Positions 8,030 to 17,144 are shown, counted from the stretch's first letter. The stretch: 64,000 nucleotides of DNA from Paenibacillus alginolyticus DSM 5050 = NBRC 15375 (GCF_000422905.1 NZ_AUGY01000024.1:27734-91733); one strand, 5' to 3'. Numbers and translations: made by a program. Notes: a model not told the origin generated them from the letters alone.

Positions 8030-9484
8030 TCAGGCTACGCCAGATTCGTAATCTTCCTCTTCTTTCGTCTTCGGTAGTGATTTCCAAACCGACATACGAA
8101 GTTGATTGCGAACGGCGAAGCGTTCTTCGCGGTCTTCGCACTTGTTGATTACGAAGTCCTCAATCGCTTCAATCTTGGTCTGGTCATTGATGCCGAATTC
8201 TTTCAAATAATTGGCGGCATCAATGTAACCACGGACTGTCCGGGATTCATCACCGGCGCCTTCAGTTGCATAGAGGAGATCAATTTGAGTCTTGATGTCC
8301 TCGAGCCACTGAAGTACATGCCGGTCGGTGAGTCCGGATTTTTTCTCGATCAGGAGCTTAAAGTCTGCCGTGTACGGAAGGTGGAGAACCGCAAGGCGGT
8401 CCTTCAGAGCCGCATTGAGCGCCTTTACCCCTGCGTAATGCTCTCCGACGTTGATCGATGCAATAAACATATGCTCCTGATGACAAGGCACGGTGCCAAG
8501 TGGTGTCGAGAGCTGTTTATTGTCGTCGTAGACGGAGTGGAAGATCGAGGTGGCATCCGGCATTAGCATGTTGAGCTCGGCGAAGTGAACCAAACCGCCG
8601 TTCATCACGCATGTTGCATATGCCGTGTATTTGAATGCCACCTCAAGGCCATTGCCGGTCGGCATATTCTCGCCAATAATCGTCTCGGAGGTATATCCCT
8701 TATGCCCTGTTTGCAGGTACATAGGGTATCCCAATACCCAAGCGATAGTGTTGATGAGCGTATCCTTCCCCGCGCCTTTGTCCCCCACGAGCAATAAGGA
8801 CTTGCCCATGATGATGTGGCGTAGCGCCCGCTCCAACATCTTGCCTTGGTATGGAGTCGACGGAGCCACTGGCTCAATAGACATCGGGGTAGTGGCAGCT
8901 AGGTCACAAACGGCCTTGCGTTTATCGACGATCCTCAGAAGCAGTCGGCGATCGATGCCTTGACCAAGCAAGTAATTTTCGATATCCTTCCAGCCCACCT
9001 TCGGGTCTCGCTTTCCTATCGGAGCGGCTGCTGGAGCGGGAGTTGGTACGAGCGATGCGGGAGCGGGTGCTGCGGCCGGAGCCTCCTCTTCTTCCGGGGC
9101 TGCCGGAATTCCAAACGTATCAGATACGTCATGGAATTGGGAGCTCGGAACGGAGGAGATGAACGCATTCAACTCGTCCGGATCTTTAGGAAGGGCGAAG
9201 CGCTCAATTTTGCTCGACGACATTTCAGATATCGCAACACCGCAAGCAAGGTGCGGACACGGGCGCTTACCGGCGAATGCTTCGCAGTAGTGAACGTAGT
9301 CCGATTGTCCGTCTTTGCTGACCCACATACTCTTGCTTCCGTCTAGGTAATCGATTCTCACGTAAGAGGCAACCTTGCCGTCATCTACAACTTCAGCACG
9401 CTTAATCCGTGATACGTAGTCGATCATTTTTTCCTTGTATTGTGCAGATACGATGCCTGGCAGATTGTTTCTCGAAAATTTCAT
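8030..9484 (-). CDS. MoxR/CobS-like AAA+ ATPase with N-terminal SWIM-type zinc finger
   Basis: 484 residues from ATG 9484 (AAGGAG at 9 nt; the ATG at 9490 is too close). Residues ~60-80 contain YCEAFAGKRPCPHLACG, a SWIM-like Cys/His cluster that often binds DNA or protein. After an Ala/Pro-rich linker there is a classic ATPase: Walker A GDKGAGKDT, a Walker-B-like GGLVHFAELNML (Glu present, the usual Asp replaced) and sensor-1 MFIASINVG. It pairs with the CobT-like VWA gene downstream. A hairpin with a T run lies between this gene and rad52, so its expression may be separately tuned. The SWIM plus MoxR fusion is unusual. Confidence 0.85.
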   Translation of the reverse strand: MKFSRNNLPGIVSAQYKEKMIDYVSRIKRAEVVDDGKVASYVRIDYLDGSKSMWVSKDGQSDYVHYCEAFAGKRPCPHLACGVAISEMSSSKIERFALPKDPDELNAFISSVPSSQFHDVSDTFGIPAAPEEEEAPAAAPAPASLVPTPAPAAAPIGKRDPKVGWKDIENYLLGQGIDRRLLLRIVDKRKAVCDLAATTPMSIEPVAPSTPYQGKMLERALRHIIMGKSLLLVGDKGAGKDTLINTIAWVLGYPMYLQTGHKGYTSETIIGENMPTGNGLEVAFKYTAYATCVMNGGLVHFAELNMLMPDATSIFHSVYDDNKQLSTPLGTVPCHQEHMFIASINVGEHYAGVKALNAALKDRLAVLHLPYTADFKLLIEKKSGLTDRHVLQWLEDIKTQIDLLYATEGAGDESRTVRGYIDAANYLKEFGINDQTKIEAIEDFVINKCEDREERFAVRNQLRMSVWKSLPKTKEEEDYESGVA

Positions 9485-9519
9485 GTTCATTGTCTCCTTC
9501 CGATTTTAGAGGAATAATC

Positions 9520-9556
9520 AAAAAGCCAAAGAACCCAGCTTGCTGAGCTCCTTGGC
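9520..9556 (-). terminator. Hairpin terminator between rad52 and the ATPase gene
   Basis: On the minus strand GCCAAGGA...TCTTTGGC with an inner GCTCAGC/GCTGGGT stem is followed by T5. It may end the upstream transcript or act as a leader attenuator of the ATPase gene. It lacks the AAGCA loop. Confidence 0.65.
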
Positions 9557-9586
9557 ACTTCTACACGGGGGCTATTAGCCCGATTT

Positions 9587-10386
9587 TTATGCAGCTGTTT
9601 CGACTTCGATTTTGCCGCCCTTATTGGCGAGCGTAACCTTCTGCTGATCTTCACGATACCATCCGCTCGCTTTTATCACGATGTTCGGACGGACTTTTCT
9701 CACTTCTTCTGCAAGTTCTTTGCCGGCAAAGACAGTGACATCCTTGTTGTTCTCCAGCTTTGCTCTGAACGTTGCCGATCCATCCTGGTTGAACTTTGGT
9801 GCATCAAGCACCTTCATTCGGATGGGTTCCGGCTTATTGGAGCCGCTGCTGGGATTGCTGTCACGGGAAGTACTGCCCCGAGTACCGCTGTTACCGGACC
9901 CTCTACTCCCGGAAGAACGAGAAGCAGAACCGGTTGTTCCTTTGCCAGTCGGTACTGCTGAATTTTCATCTGGAAGGAGCGACTGCGAAGACTCGGATTG
10001 TCCCGATTTACCTTGGCCGCTCGAGGAGGATTCGCTGTTGTTGATTCGGTTTCCAGTAAACAAAGCATTGATATCCGATTGGAAGATCCCTTCCCAATTC
10101 TTTTCTCGGTAATAATCCTGATAGGAATCCGGAAGAATCGGGATGCCGTATTTGTGTGTACCATACTGATCAACGAACCCATGAGCAGCAACAAGCCGGT
10201 TATAGATGGTGTTGCTTGTGCCATCGGACTTCTTCGGCTTGATTACGTCGATGAAGCTTTTGAAGACATCAGAGGCCACACCAAACCAGGCAGCGCATTT
10301 CTTCAGCGAATCAGATACCGCAGACTTTTTACAGTCCATACGGTCTTGAGCAGTCGGTATCTGCGACCCTTTCATGACGGTCATCG
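9587..10386 (-). CDS. Rad52-like annealing protein, exon 2 (C-terminal)
   Basis: After removal of the group II intron 10387-12780, the last base of exon 1 (12781) joins CG at 10386-10385. This makes a Thr codon and the frame continues MTVMKGSQIPTAQDRMDCKKSAVSDSLKKCAAWFGVASDVF. The segment from DCKKSAVSDSLKKCAAWFG is the helix that follows the beta sheet in Rad52/Rad22 proteins. Downstream is a long Ser/Gly-rich linker (residues SSSSGQGKSGQ to SRDSNPSSGS) and a basic C-terminal domain. The two exons total 1071 nt = 356 codons plus stop, exactly in frame. Confidence 0.85.
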
Positions 10387-12780
10387 GTCGGGTAGGTTGG
10401 AAGTCTTTCGACTTCTTTCCCCCCTAAGAACCGTACATGTCCCTTTCAGGACATACGGCTCAAGCACACGATATTCCGTACGTCTCTCGATTAGTAGTGC
10501 CTAGCTATTTTCGTTTTGTGATGGCTGATGTGGCAGGAGATATGAACAAGCATCAGATTTTGATACTCGTTTGTACCGCCTCGATTAACTGGTGTTTTGT
10601 GGTGTAGCTCCAGTCCTTCATCAGTATCAGTTAACGAACATTTGCAAATTGGGCATAAAAATCGTTGTTTCTTGGCAAGTTTCTGTCTGCTCTGTACGTT
10701 GTTCATCTCGAACTTCTTTATGTCCCTTAACTGAAAGTACCCTTTCAGGTATTTGTCATGAGGACTGTGGTTGCCCGTGATTTGAACGTGTCTCTTGATA
10801 GGTGTCCACTTTGCTTTGGTGATTTGACTTCCGCTAATTGGGTCTGTCAGTATCCATTGATCTTTAGAGACGCCTGTTCTGTCTGGCTTGAAGTACTGTT
10901 TGCTGATCCATCCCCATGTTTTAAGTGGGTGGAGTCTTTTCAAGAAGTTCACGGTTAACCTGAAGATGTAATCGTCAAGGTCTCCCATGGTCTCTTTAGC
11001 AACAGCTACTCTCCAGTAGTTGGCATAACCTCGGATGATAGGATTGAGTTCCCCTATTAAGCGGTAGACGTTCTTTCCTGTATTTCTGAGGAATACGTCT
11101 TTCACCTTGGCATAGGCTTTCTTTACGCTCTCCTTGCTAGGTGTCACAAGAAATACTGGGCCCCGTTTGCGTTGGTATCTCCTAAAGTTAAAGCCAAGGA
11201 AGTCGAATCCATCTTGGATATAAGTGATCTTCGTCTTTTCTTGTGAAAGTTGAAGACCTCTATCTCGTAGATAGGGTTCGAGCTTACCGTACATGCTTTC
11301 GGCTTCTTCTCTGCTATGGCAGATAATGATAAAGTCGTCTGCGTATCGGATTACTCCAGGGCTATCCTTTTTAAGTGATAGGCTACCCTTGCTAACGAGG
11401 GAGGGTTTGGTTTCGTATCTGACTCCGATAGCATCTTCCATTCCATGTAGAGCAATGTTCGCCAGTAAGGGAGAGATAATCCCGCCTTGTGGTGTACCTG
11501 CTTCTGTGGTGTGGAAGACTTCGTTGTCAACGTAACCAGCCTGTAACCATTTCTTGATAATATCCGTTGCAGGGAATCTGGATACTTGATTCAAGATGAA
11601 TTCATGATTTAGGTTGTCAAAACAACCTTTGAAGTCACCTTCAAATATCCAGCTTCTGTAGGTTTTTCCTTTGAGCTTCATGTAGATGGCTGTAAGCGCA
11701 TCGTGAGTACTTCGCTTAGGACGGAAACCGTAGGACGTTCCTTCGAAATGGTATTCCCATTGTGGCTCAAGTGACATTAGTGTAAGGCTCTGGTATACCC
11801 TATCTATTATGGTAGGGATACCAAGAGGGCGAAGTTTGCCGTTTTTCTTCTTGATGTAGGTGCGTAAGGCTGGTTTAGGTTTGTGCAGTTTGATGCTTAA
11901 TCGAGTCATGGAGTTGTATAAAACAACACGTTGTTCGGCTTTAAGCACCTTCATGCCATCTACGCCAGCAGTTCGCTTACCTTTGTTGATTTGTGTGACA
12001 CGCTTGATCGCGAGTAGCAAAGCAGCTTTACTTCTTAGTAAAAGTCTCTGAAGGTCACGGACCTTTCTTTTCTTGCCGAGACGTTCGGCATGGTAAATCC
12101 GCTGTTGGAGCTTCCTCACGTATTTTTCGAGTTTCTGCCAGTTGACAGAATCCCAATCCATAAGTGGAGGAATAGCGGACATGGTTTTACATGCGTTCAT
12201 CGCATATTTCCTCCTCAAAGAGTATCCTTTTCGTTTTTCACCATGACGTGCACCTGCAGGAATTCAGCACTCTTTCGAGTTGCACCATAGGTACTATCCG
12301 TCCAGTTATTCTCATTCCTGTCGTCTTTCGACTGACGGCTTTCGCTTTTTCCTGCATCCTTTACCCTCTACGGCATCACTAGACCTTACGGCTTCGTTAC
12401 CATTTGCTGGACCGTGTAGGGCTTAACAAGTTCAGCTCCACGCAGATACGAATGGGTTAGGTTCCTTCACTGCACCGGTGAGTGTATGGGTTGCAACCAA
12501 GTGGCACGACAATCCACTCTTCCTACTCACATTACTGACGGCGTTGCTGAGTCTATCCGTCGCTACGGTCACGATGCTTAAAAAGGTTCACTTGCGTTAA
12601 CCATGCCATTCTTCCCCTCGACCTGATTCCTATGACTCTAAAGAATCATTAGCCTTTTGCCTCCTGCAACCAACCCCGAAGTTACCCTCGACGCTGTTTC
12701 GGTGGGGATATCCCTGCAACTGGGAAAGCTAGTCTCCTAGCACTGCGTTACTTAATGAGAGAAGCTGCTTCTTGTCGCAC
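10387..12780 (-). mobile_element. Group II intron 1, inserted in the rad52-like gene
   Basis: The 5' end reads GTGCGACAAG (minus strand from 12780), matching the GUGYG consensus. The 3' region has a domain V-like hairpin (GAGCCGTATG...GTACGGTTC near 10430-10470) and a domain VI ending CCTACCCGAC at 10387, an AY end. Length is 2394 bp. It encodes a complete reverse transcriptase with HNH endonuclease. It is in the same orientation as the host gene, so it can splice, and the predicted ligation is in frame. Confidence 0.9.
10491..12200 (-). CDS. ltrA: Group II intron reverse transcriptase/maturase with HNH endonuclease (intron 1)
   Basis: 569 residues from ATG 12200 (AGGAGG 9 nt upstream). Reverse-transcriptase blocks are intact: RPLGIPTIIDRVYQ, GFRPKRSTHDAL, GTPQGGIISPLLAN and the catalytic VIRYADDF. 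The maturase X domain follows, and the C-terminus has an HNH nuclease (CPICKCSL...LELHHKTPVNRGG...LVHISCH). The protein aids splicing of its own intron and drives retrohoming. Nothing looks disrupted, so the intron is probably active. Confidence 0.95.
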   Translation of the reverse strand: MNACKTMSAIPPLMDWDSVNWQKLEKYVRKLQQRIYHAERLGKKRKVRDLQRLLLRSKAALLLAIKRVTQINKGKRTAGVDGMKVLKAEQRVVLYNSMTRLSIKLHKPKPALRTYIKKKNGKLRPLGIPTIIDRVYQSLTLMSLEPQWEYHFEGTSYGFRPKRSTHDALTAIYMKLKGKTYRSWIFEGDFKGCFDNLNHEFILNQVSRFPATDIIKKWLQAGYVDNEVFHTTEAGTPQGGIISPLLANIALHGMEDAIGVRYETKPSLVSKGSLSLKKDSPGVIRYADDFIIICHSREEAESMYGKLEPYLRDRGLQLSQEKTKITYIQDGFDFLGFNFRRYQRKRGPVFLVTPSKESVKKAYAKVKDVFLRNTGKNVYRLIGELNPIIRGYANYWRVAVAKETMGDLDDYIFRLTVNFLKRLHPLKTWGWISKQYFKPDRTGVSKDQWILTDPISGSQITKAKWTPIKRHVQITGNHSPHDKYLKGYFQLRDIKKFEMNNVQSRQKLAKKQRFLCPICKCSLTDTDEGLELHHKTPVNRGGTNEYQNLMLVHISCHISHHKTKIARHY

Positions 12781-13051
12781 TGTCGTTCCCGTAATTCACC
12801 CGATCCATCCAGGTCTGCTTATCGGTATCCCAAATTGAGAGGCGCCCCAGCAATTCTACGGAGAAATCTTCCATGTTTTCGTTCACATCGAAGAATTCAT
12901 GCCGCCAATTCAGCGGACCTACGACCTCGTTGAGACGATCGACAATCCACTGGATGCTAACGTAGGATTGTCCTTCATAGTTCACGCCATAAGCCGTGTA
13001 CGGAAATGGTGCGTTAAGCAGAACGCTCAGATTGGTTGTTGTGTTGGACAT
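12781..13051 (-). CDS. Rad52-like annealing protein, exon 1 (N-terminal)
   Basis: The gene starts at ATG 13051, with AAGGAG 10 nt upstream; the earlier in-frame ATG lacks a ribosome site. Exon 1 encodes 90 residues including LLNAPFPYTAYGV, SYVSIQWIVDRLNEVVGPLNWRHEF and DRVNYGND, which match the beginning of the Rad52/Rad22 annealing domain. Such proteins coat single-stranded DNA and anneal complementary strands during recombination; phage and plasmid versions are common. The start overlaps the end of the NYN gene by 38 bp, implying translational coupling. Exon 1 ends at 12781 where the intron's GTGCG begins. Without splicing, translation would stop a few codons into the intron. Confidence 0.85.
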
Positions 13052-13316
13052 GGGTAACTCGCTCCTTCGCAGGTTTTTTGGATTTACGCGGGATGATATG
13101 TTCATCCCCAATCAAACCGATCACATCTTCCAGGTACAAAATGCCGTCTGCCATTTCCTTAACGAGTCGAGCCGGTTGGGTACGGCTAACGACAGCTACG
13201 ACCTTGGATCGCAATTTTGCTCGCTGGATGGCAGGGACAAGATCCGTATCCCCAGAAAAAACAAAAAGGAGATCGAAGTCGTTAAGGCTAAACTCAAATA
13301 AGTCCAACCCAATCGA
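13014..13316 (-). CDS. NYN-domain (LabA/PIN-like) protein, exon 2
   Basis: Exon 2 starts with TCG at 13316 directly after the second intron. It reads SIGLDLFEFSLNDFDLLFVFSGDTDLVPAIQ, then SKVVAVVS and ARLVKEMADGILYLEDVIGLI. FVFSGDTDLVP is the second acidic cluster of the NYN fold. A basic C-terminal tail (RKSKKPAKERV) follows. Joined to exon 1 the segment reads KGVDM-SIGLDL, which aligns without gaps to the KGVDV-x4-DL pattern of NYN proteins. The two exons give 202 residues. Confidence 0.85.
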   Translation of the reverse strand, partial: SIGLDLFEFSLNDFDLLFVFSGDTDLVPAIQRAKLRSKVVAVVSRTQPARLVKEMADGILYLEDVIGLIGDEHIIPRKSKKPAKERVTHVQHNNQSERSA

Positions 13317-16078
13317 ATGGCGATAGGTAAGAGTATTCCTCGATAACATACGCTATCGGTCGGAATCTCCTTTCCCCCGCCTCACACCGTACGTGAATGT
13401 TTTCATTCATACGGCGTTCCATCGATCACTCTTACACTCCCATTAGTTTTGCAACTTGGCTCTAAACTTCAGAATCTTATTCCAAACCGTCTGCCCAAGG
13501 TCGGCATGTTCAATGCCGTCATGGATATACTGGTGACATTCCAAATGTGTCGAAGCAAGCTCATTCACTCGGTTGACCAACTCGATTGGCAGATATGGCC
13601 TTATGTGGTGCGTGTGCACCTCATAGGGTGATAAATATATGCCGCACACTCTGCATTTGCCTTTGTCTCGGTTGTACGCATAGATTCGGTTGAGGAAGAA
13701 CTCGAAGTTATACAGCTTCTTCTTCCGTTCGGCTTTGAAACTTCGGAGGTTCATCATGACCCCGTAAGATGTTCTTGTGGAGAGCATCTCGTCAGCCCGT
13801 GCTTTTAGGCTAGGCTTTTCGGAGCGGGACTCGTAAATAGCCCGTCCTTCGGGGGTGTATGGTGTCTCGTTCTGTCTCTTAAGAGCAGTCTTTTCTTTTC
13901 TCCACTTTCCAAAACTGAGATCAGTGATCCCGTACCAGACGCCCTTATAGGGTATGGCTGGTATCAGCGTATTGTAGTCGTGGTGAATCGAGATTAAGTT
14001 ATCCACCTGATTTGCAGGCTTCCAACATCCGCCCATCCCCATTCTCTTGACGCATTTGAATCCGGTATACCGTATTCGCTGTGCGTATGGACGGAGGCTG
14101 CGGTGAATGTTGGTGGTGACATCGTAGTATTCGATCAATCCTCTTATTTGAGAGTTGAGAATATTGATGCCATGGACCATCTGCTCAAGTCCGTTACCTT
14201 TTTTGTAGCGATATAACCCCTTGACGTTGCGAATGTTTTGTTTGATCTCTTCCAATTTACTGCGGAGACGGCCTTTGTCGGGTCTGGTGCACGGTATAAA
14301 TCCTTGCCGTGACTTTCCTGGCCTAACGTTAAATTCGAATCCTACAAAGTGGATTGATTTCTTCCTGACATTCGTTATGAGCGTCTTTTCTTCGGAGAGT
14401 TCGATAGCAAGACTGTTTTTGAGAAAATGGCTAATACGCCACTTCCACTTTTCCGCATTTTCCTTGGAGTTGGTGATCAAAACCCAATCATCCGCGTATC
14501 TGACAAAGTATGCAGGTTTGAGATTGGTCTTGTGGAGAACGCCTAGGAACCCGTTTCGGCTCTTTGCTTGTGATCTCCGCAATTTCTTTTCTTCCCATTC
14601 TCGGATAATCCACTGATCGAGGGCATGGAGGTATGCGTTGGCAAGGAGTGGCGAGATGATTCCGCCTTGGGGTGTACCCACGGTGTTAGTATCACACTCA
14701 CCCATGATTCCTGCCTTAAGCATTTCCTTGATAATGCAGAGAATTCTCCGGTCCCGTATGCCCAAATGCCATAGTTGGCTAATCAGTATACGATGATTTA
14801 CATTGTCGAAGAATTTCTTTATATCCCCTTCTACTATCCAGCGATATCCGGTTTTGTGTACGATGTCCGTCACCCGGTTAAGGGCCATGTGAGCATCGCG
14901 CATGGGTCGAAAACCATATGAGTGTTTGAAGAACTGCGCTTCAAGGATGGGTTCAATGGTGGATCTGATGCACTCTTGGATAATTCGATCAATGATGGCC
15001 GGAATACCAAGAGGTCTCATTTCCGTCTTGCCGGGTTTCGGTATCCACTTGCGTCGAACCGGAACTGGCTTGTACCTATTGAATCCTTCCTTGACCCGTT
15101 GAACGACTTCTTCATAATCTTTATGAAGGAAATGTTCACGAAGGGTTTCGGCGTCGGTTCCGGGGGTGTTCGCCCCTTTGTTTGCTTTGATTTTGTGGAT
15201 TGCAGTCAGTATGACCGTTTCTGAAGAGGCAATCTCCAGAAGTCCTTTGATGCAAGGTTTTGTGCCACCGTCGATGGCATTCAGAGTATTGCTGTACAGG
15301 CGATCCTGTATATTTCTGAATTGTGATTCCGTTGTAGGGCTGTCAAGTTCTTGTACCACTGGCATCACCCCTTTCGGAGTTATTGCCTCATTTGGCTTTA
15401 GTCAGGTTCGCTCAACGGCTTCCTTGACTGTTGCGTCTCTAATGGGACTTTAGTGATCGACTATGCCCCTTCGCCATGTACGTGGCTTTCCCACGCTCGG
15501 ACTACTACGGGCAGCTGCCATCGGAATAATGCGGTCATTTCCTACCGCTTAGAGGCATCAGATCTAAACATCTTTGTCAGCCTCTTTCCGATTTCCGTTG
15601 TTCCCTATTCCATCTGCCTTACATACTGACTTAGCCCTCTCCTTTGACCCGTCATCCGTCTTTTCAGCCCTGATTGGAGGCTTAAAGACACTTCACTTCT
15701 ATGAGTGAGTACAGCGCCGACAGACATGAGTACCGGAGCCGCGAATGAACCGCATTTGAAGCGGAAGACATCTTCTGTTTCGATGCCTTGGAGTTGTCGA
15801 GCCGTACAAACGGAGATTCCTGGTGTGTAGGCATATCAGCTTTATGGCCCCCCCGATTACTTCGCTAACCTCTTCGCAGGTCTGCTTTTCACCGACTTCG
15901 CCGAGCTTCGAACACTTCTCTGTTTAGTGAGAAGCGCACGTCGGAGTTCTAGGGTAGATTGCCAATCTTCAATCTAGTTGGGGGTTGCACCCAACATGTG
16001 GAATAGAGTTACTCACTTTTGGATGAGCCTCAGTTTTGTTGCGCATTACTGCGCAGGTTGTCTGAGAACAACGCGCAC
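13317..16078 (-). mobile_element. Group II intron 2, inserted in the NYN-domain gene
   Basis: The 5' end is GTGCGCGTTG (minus strand from 16078), immediately after ATG codon 102 of the NYN gene. The 3' end is ACCTATCGCCAT at 13317 (AY). A domain V-like hairpin lies near 13385-13425. Length is 2762 bp. It encodes its own reverse transcriptase, clearly different from that of intron 1. Excision rejoins whole codons in frame, supporting both boundaries. Confidence 0.9.
13443..15365 (-). CDS. ltrA: Group II intron reverse transcriptase/maturase with HNH domain (intron 2)
   Basis: About 640 residues. The reverse transcriptase has MRPLGIPAIIDRIIQE, GFRPMRDAHMAL, GTPQGGIISPLLAN and the catalytic YFVRYADDW. 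A maturase region and a C-terminal HNH motif (CRVCGIYLSPYEVHTHHIRPYLP...THLECH) follow. The ATG at 15365 directly follows a GTG, with AAAGGGG just upstream. Compared with intron 1's protein the N-terminal extension and HNH differ strongly, so the two introns arrived independently rather than by duplication. Confidence 0.95.
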   Translation of the reverse strand: MPVVQELDSPTTESQFRNIQDRLYSNTLNAIDGGTKPCIKGLLEIASSETVILTAIHKIKANKGANTPGTDAETLREHFLHKDYEEVVQRVKEGFNRYKPVPVRRKWIPKPGKTEMRPLGIPAIIDRIIQECIRSTIEPILEAQFFKHSYGFRPMRDAHMALNRVTDIVHKTGYRWIVEGDIKKFFDNVNHRILISQLWHLGIRDRRILCIIKEMLKAGIMGECDTNTVGTPQGGIISPLLANAYLHALDQWIIREWEEKKLRRSQAKSRNGFLGVLHKTNLKPAYFVRYADDWVLITNSKENAEKWKWRISHFLKNSLAIELSEEKTLITNVRKKSIHFVGFEFNVRPGKSRQGFIPCTRPDKGRLRSKLEEIKQNIRNVKGLYRYKKGNGLEQMVHGINILNSQIRGLIEYYDVTTNIHRSLRPYAQRIRYTGFKCVKRMGMGGCWKPANQVDNLISIHHDYNTLIPAIPYKGVWYGITDLSFGKWRKEKTALKRQNETPYTPEGRAIYESRSEKPSLKARADEMLSTRTSYGVMMNLRSFKAERKKKLYNFEFFLNRIYAYNRDKGKCRVCGIYLSPYEVHTHHIRPYLPIELVNRVNELASTHLECHQYIHDGIEHADLGQTVWNKILKFRAKLQN

Positions 16079-16384
16079 CATATCGACTCCCTTTTCCATC
16101 AGGCTGCCGGTTCGGTCAGCGATACAAAATCCTTCGTGGACTTGTATGTCGTCGCGCTCGAGCGCCTGAAAAAACCTTTTCCGGTCAAAATACTTTGATC
16201 CGGCTACATCTTTCGGTGGAAGACTTCCGTAGAAGTGATATCCTACGTCTGCACGACCGAAATCCCGATTCAGTACCGTGTGAATGGCACGATAGAACTC
16301 TACCCAAGGTCGGATGCCTTGAATCCCTATGTCGTGAAGCTGACCGATCGCATTGATTTCATCGACCATAATCGCGGCTCTCAT
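16079..16384 (-). CDS. NYN-domain (LabA/PIN-like) protein, exon 1
   Basis: 102 residues from ATG 16384. MRAAIMVDEINAIGQ contains the first catalytic Asp region of NYN nucleases, and VHEGFCIADRTGSLMEKGVDM the KGVD motif with the following Asp. NYN proteins belong to the PIN-like ribonuclease superfamily and usually act on RNA with two or three acidic residues holding a metal; here these are split between the exons, so activity depends on splicing. The ATG overlaps the stop of the upstream gene (ATGA at 16381-16384), indicating coupling. Confidence 0.85.
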
Positions 16385-16851
16385 GACGCAATCACATCCA
16401 AAGGAATAGTGAGTTGCACTTCAAACTTGCCGCTATCCGTGAGGAAATCAAGCCTAGCAGCATCACTTAGAACCCCGCGTCCTGACCGCTTCATGACCTC
16501 CAGAATCCACGAATTCGTTGATTCAATGCGGATCGCTGAAATACGGTATTCCGGATGCGATTTGTTCCAAATACGGCTTTCCCCTTGTCTTGGTGCAAAC
16601 CCGAGAGCTTTTAGCTCCGAACCGGGAAAAGGCCCATCAAAAACGAATTGCAGGTCCTGGCATCGCCCTTGAAGCAGTCTTTGCAGTTCCGCAAACAATT
16701 CAGGTACGTACTCCACATTTGCAAATTCGATCTCATGATGGACTATCGAGGAATTATACCGATTCATCCGGAACTCAGGTTTCTTTGGTGGCACTACCTC
16801 GACGTTATCCCACATTGATTTGATGCGCTTCAGATTCCATTCCACACACAT
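16381..16851 (-). CDS. Hypothetical protein, first gene of the NYN-Rad52 operon
   Basis: 156 residues from ATG 16851, which has GGGAG a few bases upstream; the reading frame is open further to 16887. The sequence (HHEIEFANVEYVPELFAELQRLL, QFVFDGPFPGSELKALGF, GKFEVQLTIPLDVIAS) suggests a mixed alpha/beta fold. I do not recognise a family. It overlaps the NYN start by 4 bp and is preceded by a long structured leader, so it probably is the regulated entry gene of the operon. Confidence 0.6.
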   Translation of the reverse strand: MCVEWNLKRIKSMWDNVEVVPPKKPEFRMNRYNSSIVHHEIEFANVEYVPELFAELQRLLQGRCQDLQFVFDGPFPGSELKALGFAPRQGESRIWNKSHPEYRISAIRIESTNSWILEVMKRSGRGVLSDAARLDFLTDSGKFEVQLTIPLDVIAS

Positions 16852-16885
16852 TCTCTCCCTTCGGCTTTTGATAAGTCGGCAAAAC

Positions 16886-16966
16886 AAAAAAAACCGACTC
16901 TTCAGAAGCAGATCGAATTCTCGAAATCCAAAAAGGACTTCATAATCTGCGTCTCAAGAGACGGTT
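16886..16966 (-). terminator. Large leader terminator before the NYN-Rad52 operon
   Basis: Minus strand: AACCGTCTCTT pairs with AAGAGTCGGTT (one mismatch) and an inner GCAGAT pairs with ATCTGC, followed by T8. It lies between the conserved RNA element and the first gene, as expected for an expression platform. Confidence 0.75.
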
Positions 16967-16974
16967 CTTTGAAA

Positions 16975-17078
16975 TTGGGCATAGGAAGCCCTGAGATCAA
17001 TTACATAAAAAGGTAAATTCAACGGTACTCCCTGGGCCGCATGGCGGGAGCAAGAGAAAAAAAGAAATGTATGCCCAA
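16975..17078 (-). ncRNA. Conserved leader RNA, copy 1 (unknown riboswitch-like element)
   Basis: The core at 17020-17051 matches copy 2 (56181-56212, plus strand) at 29 of 32 positions. It folds as GCTCC/GGAGT around GCC-NNGC-GGC, followed by an invariant ACCGTTG. An upstream pyrimidine-rich tract and GGCATAC are shared too. The ends TTGGGCATA and TATGCCCAA could pair, though the start of transcription may clip the 5' side. It does not match the T-box, GEMM, purine, SAM or ykkC patterns I know. Confidence 0.7.
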
Positions 17079-17108
17079 ATTATAGCACATTGGCGTCTTA
17101 CTGAAAAG
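17079..17108 (-). promoter_or_regulatory. Promoter of the NYN-Rad52 operon
   Basis: TGC-TATAAT (extended -10; TATAAT at 17079-17084) with TTTTCA 17 nt upstream. A similar -10 (TAAAAT) sits at the same place before copy 2 of the leader RNA. Confidence 0.6.
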
Positions 17109-17144
17109 CACGGGTGTCAAACTATGGAGGGGGTAATGCAGAAG

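Noticed and set aside
9587..16384. Rad52 and NYN genes as pseudogenes broken by insertions
   Set aside because: Both introns have proper 5' and 3' ends, are in sense orientation with intact maturases, and exact excision restores frame and conserved motifs.
16970..17080. Leader RNA as a c-di-GMP (GEMM) riboswitch or T-box
   Set aside because: A GGDEF protein nearby made this attractive, but the GEMM core (GGGACGCAAAGCC-like) and the T-box sequence (AGGGTGG..ACCGCG) are both absent.
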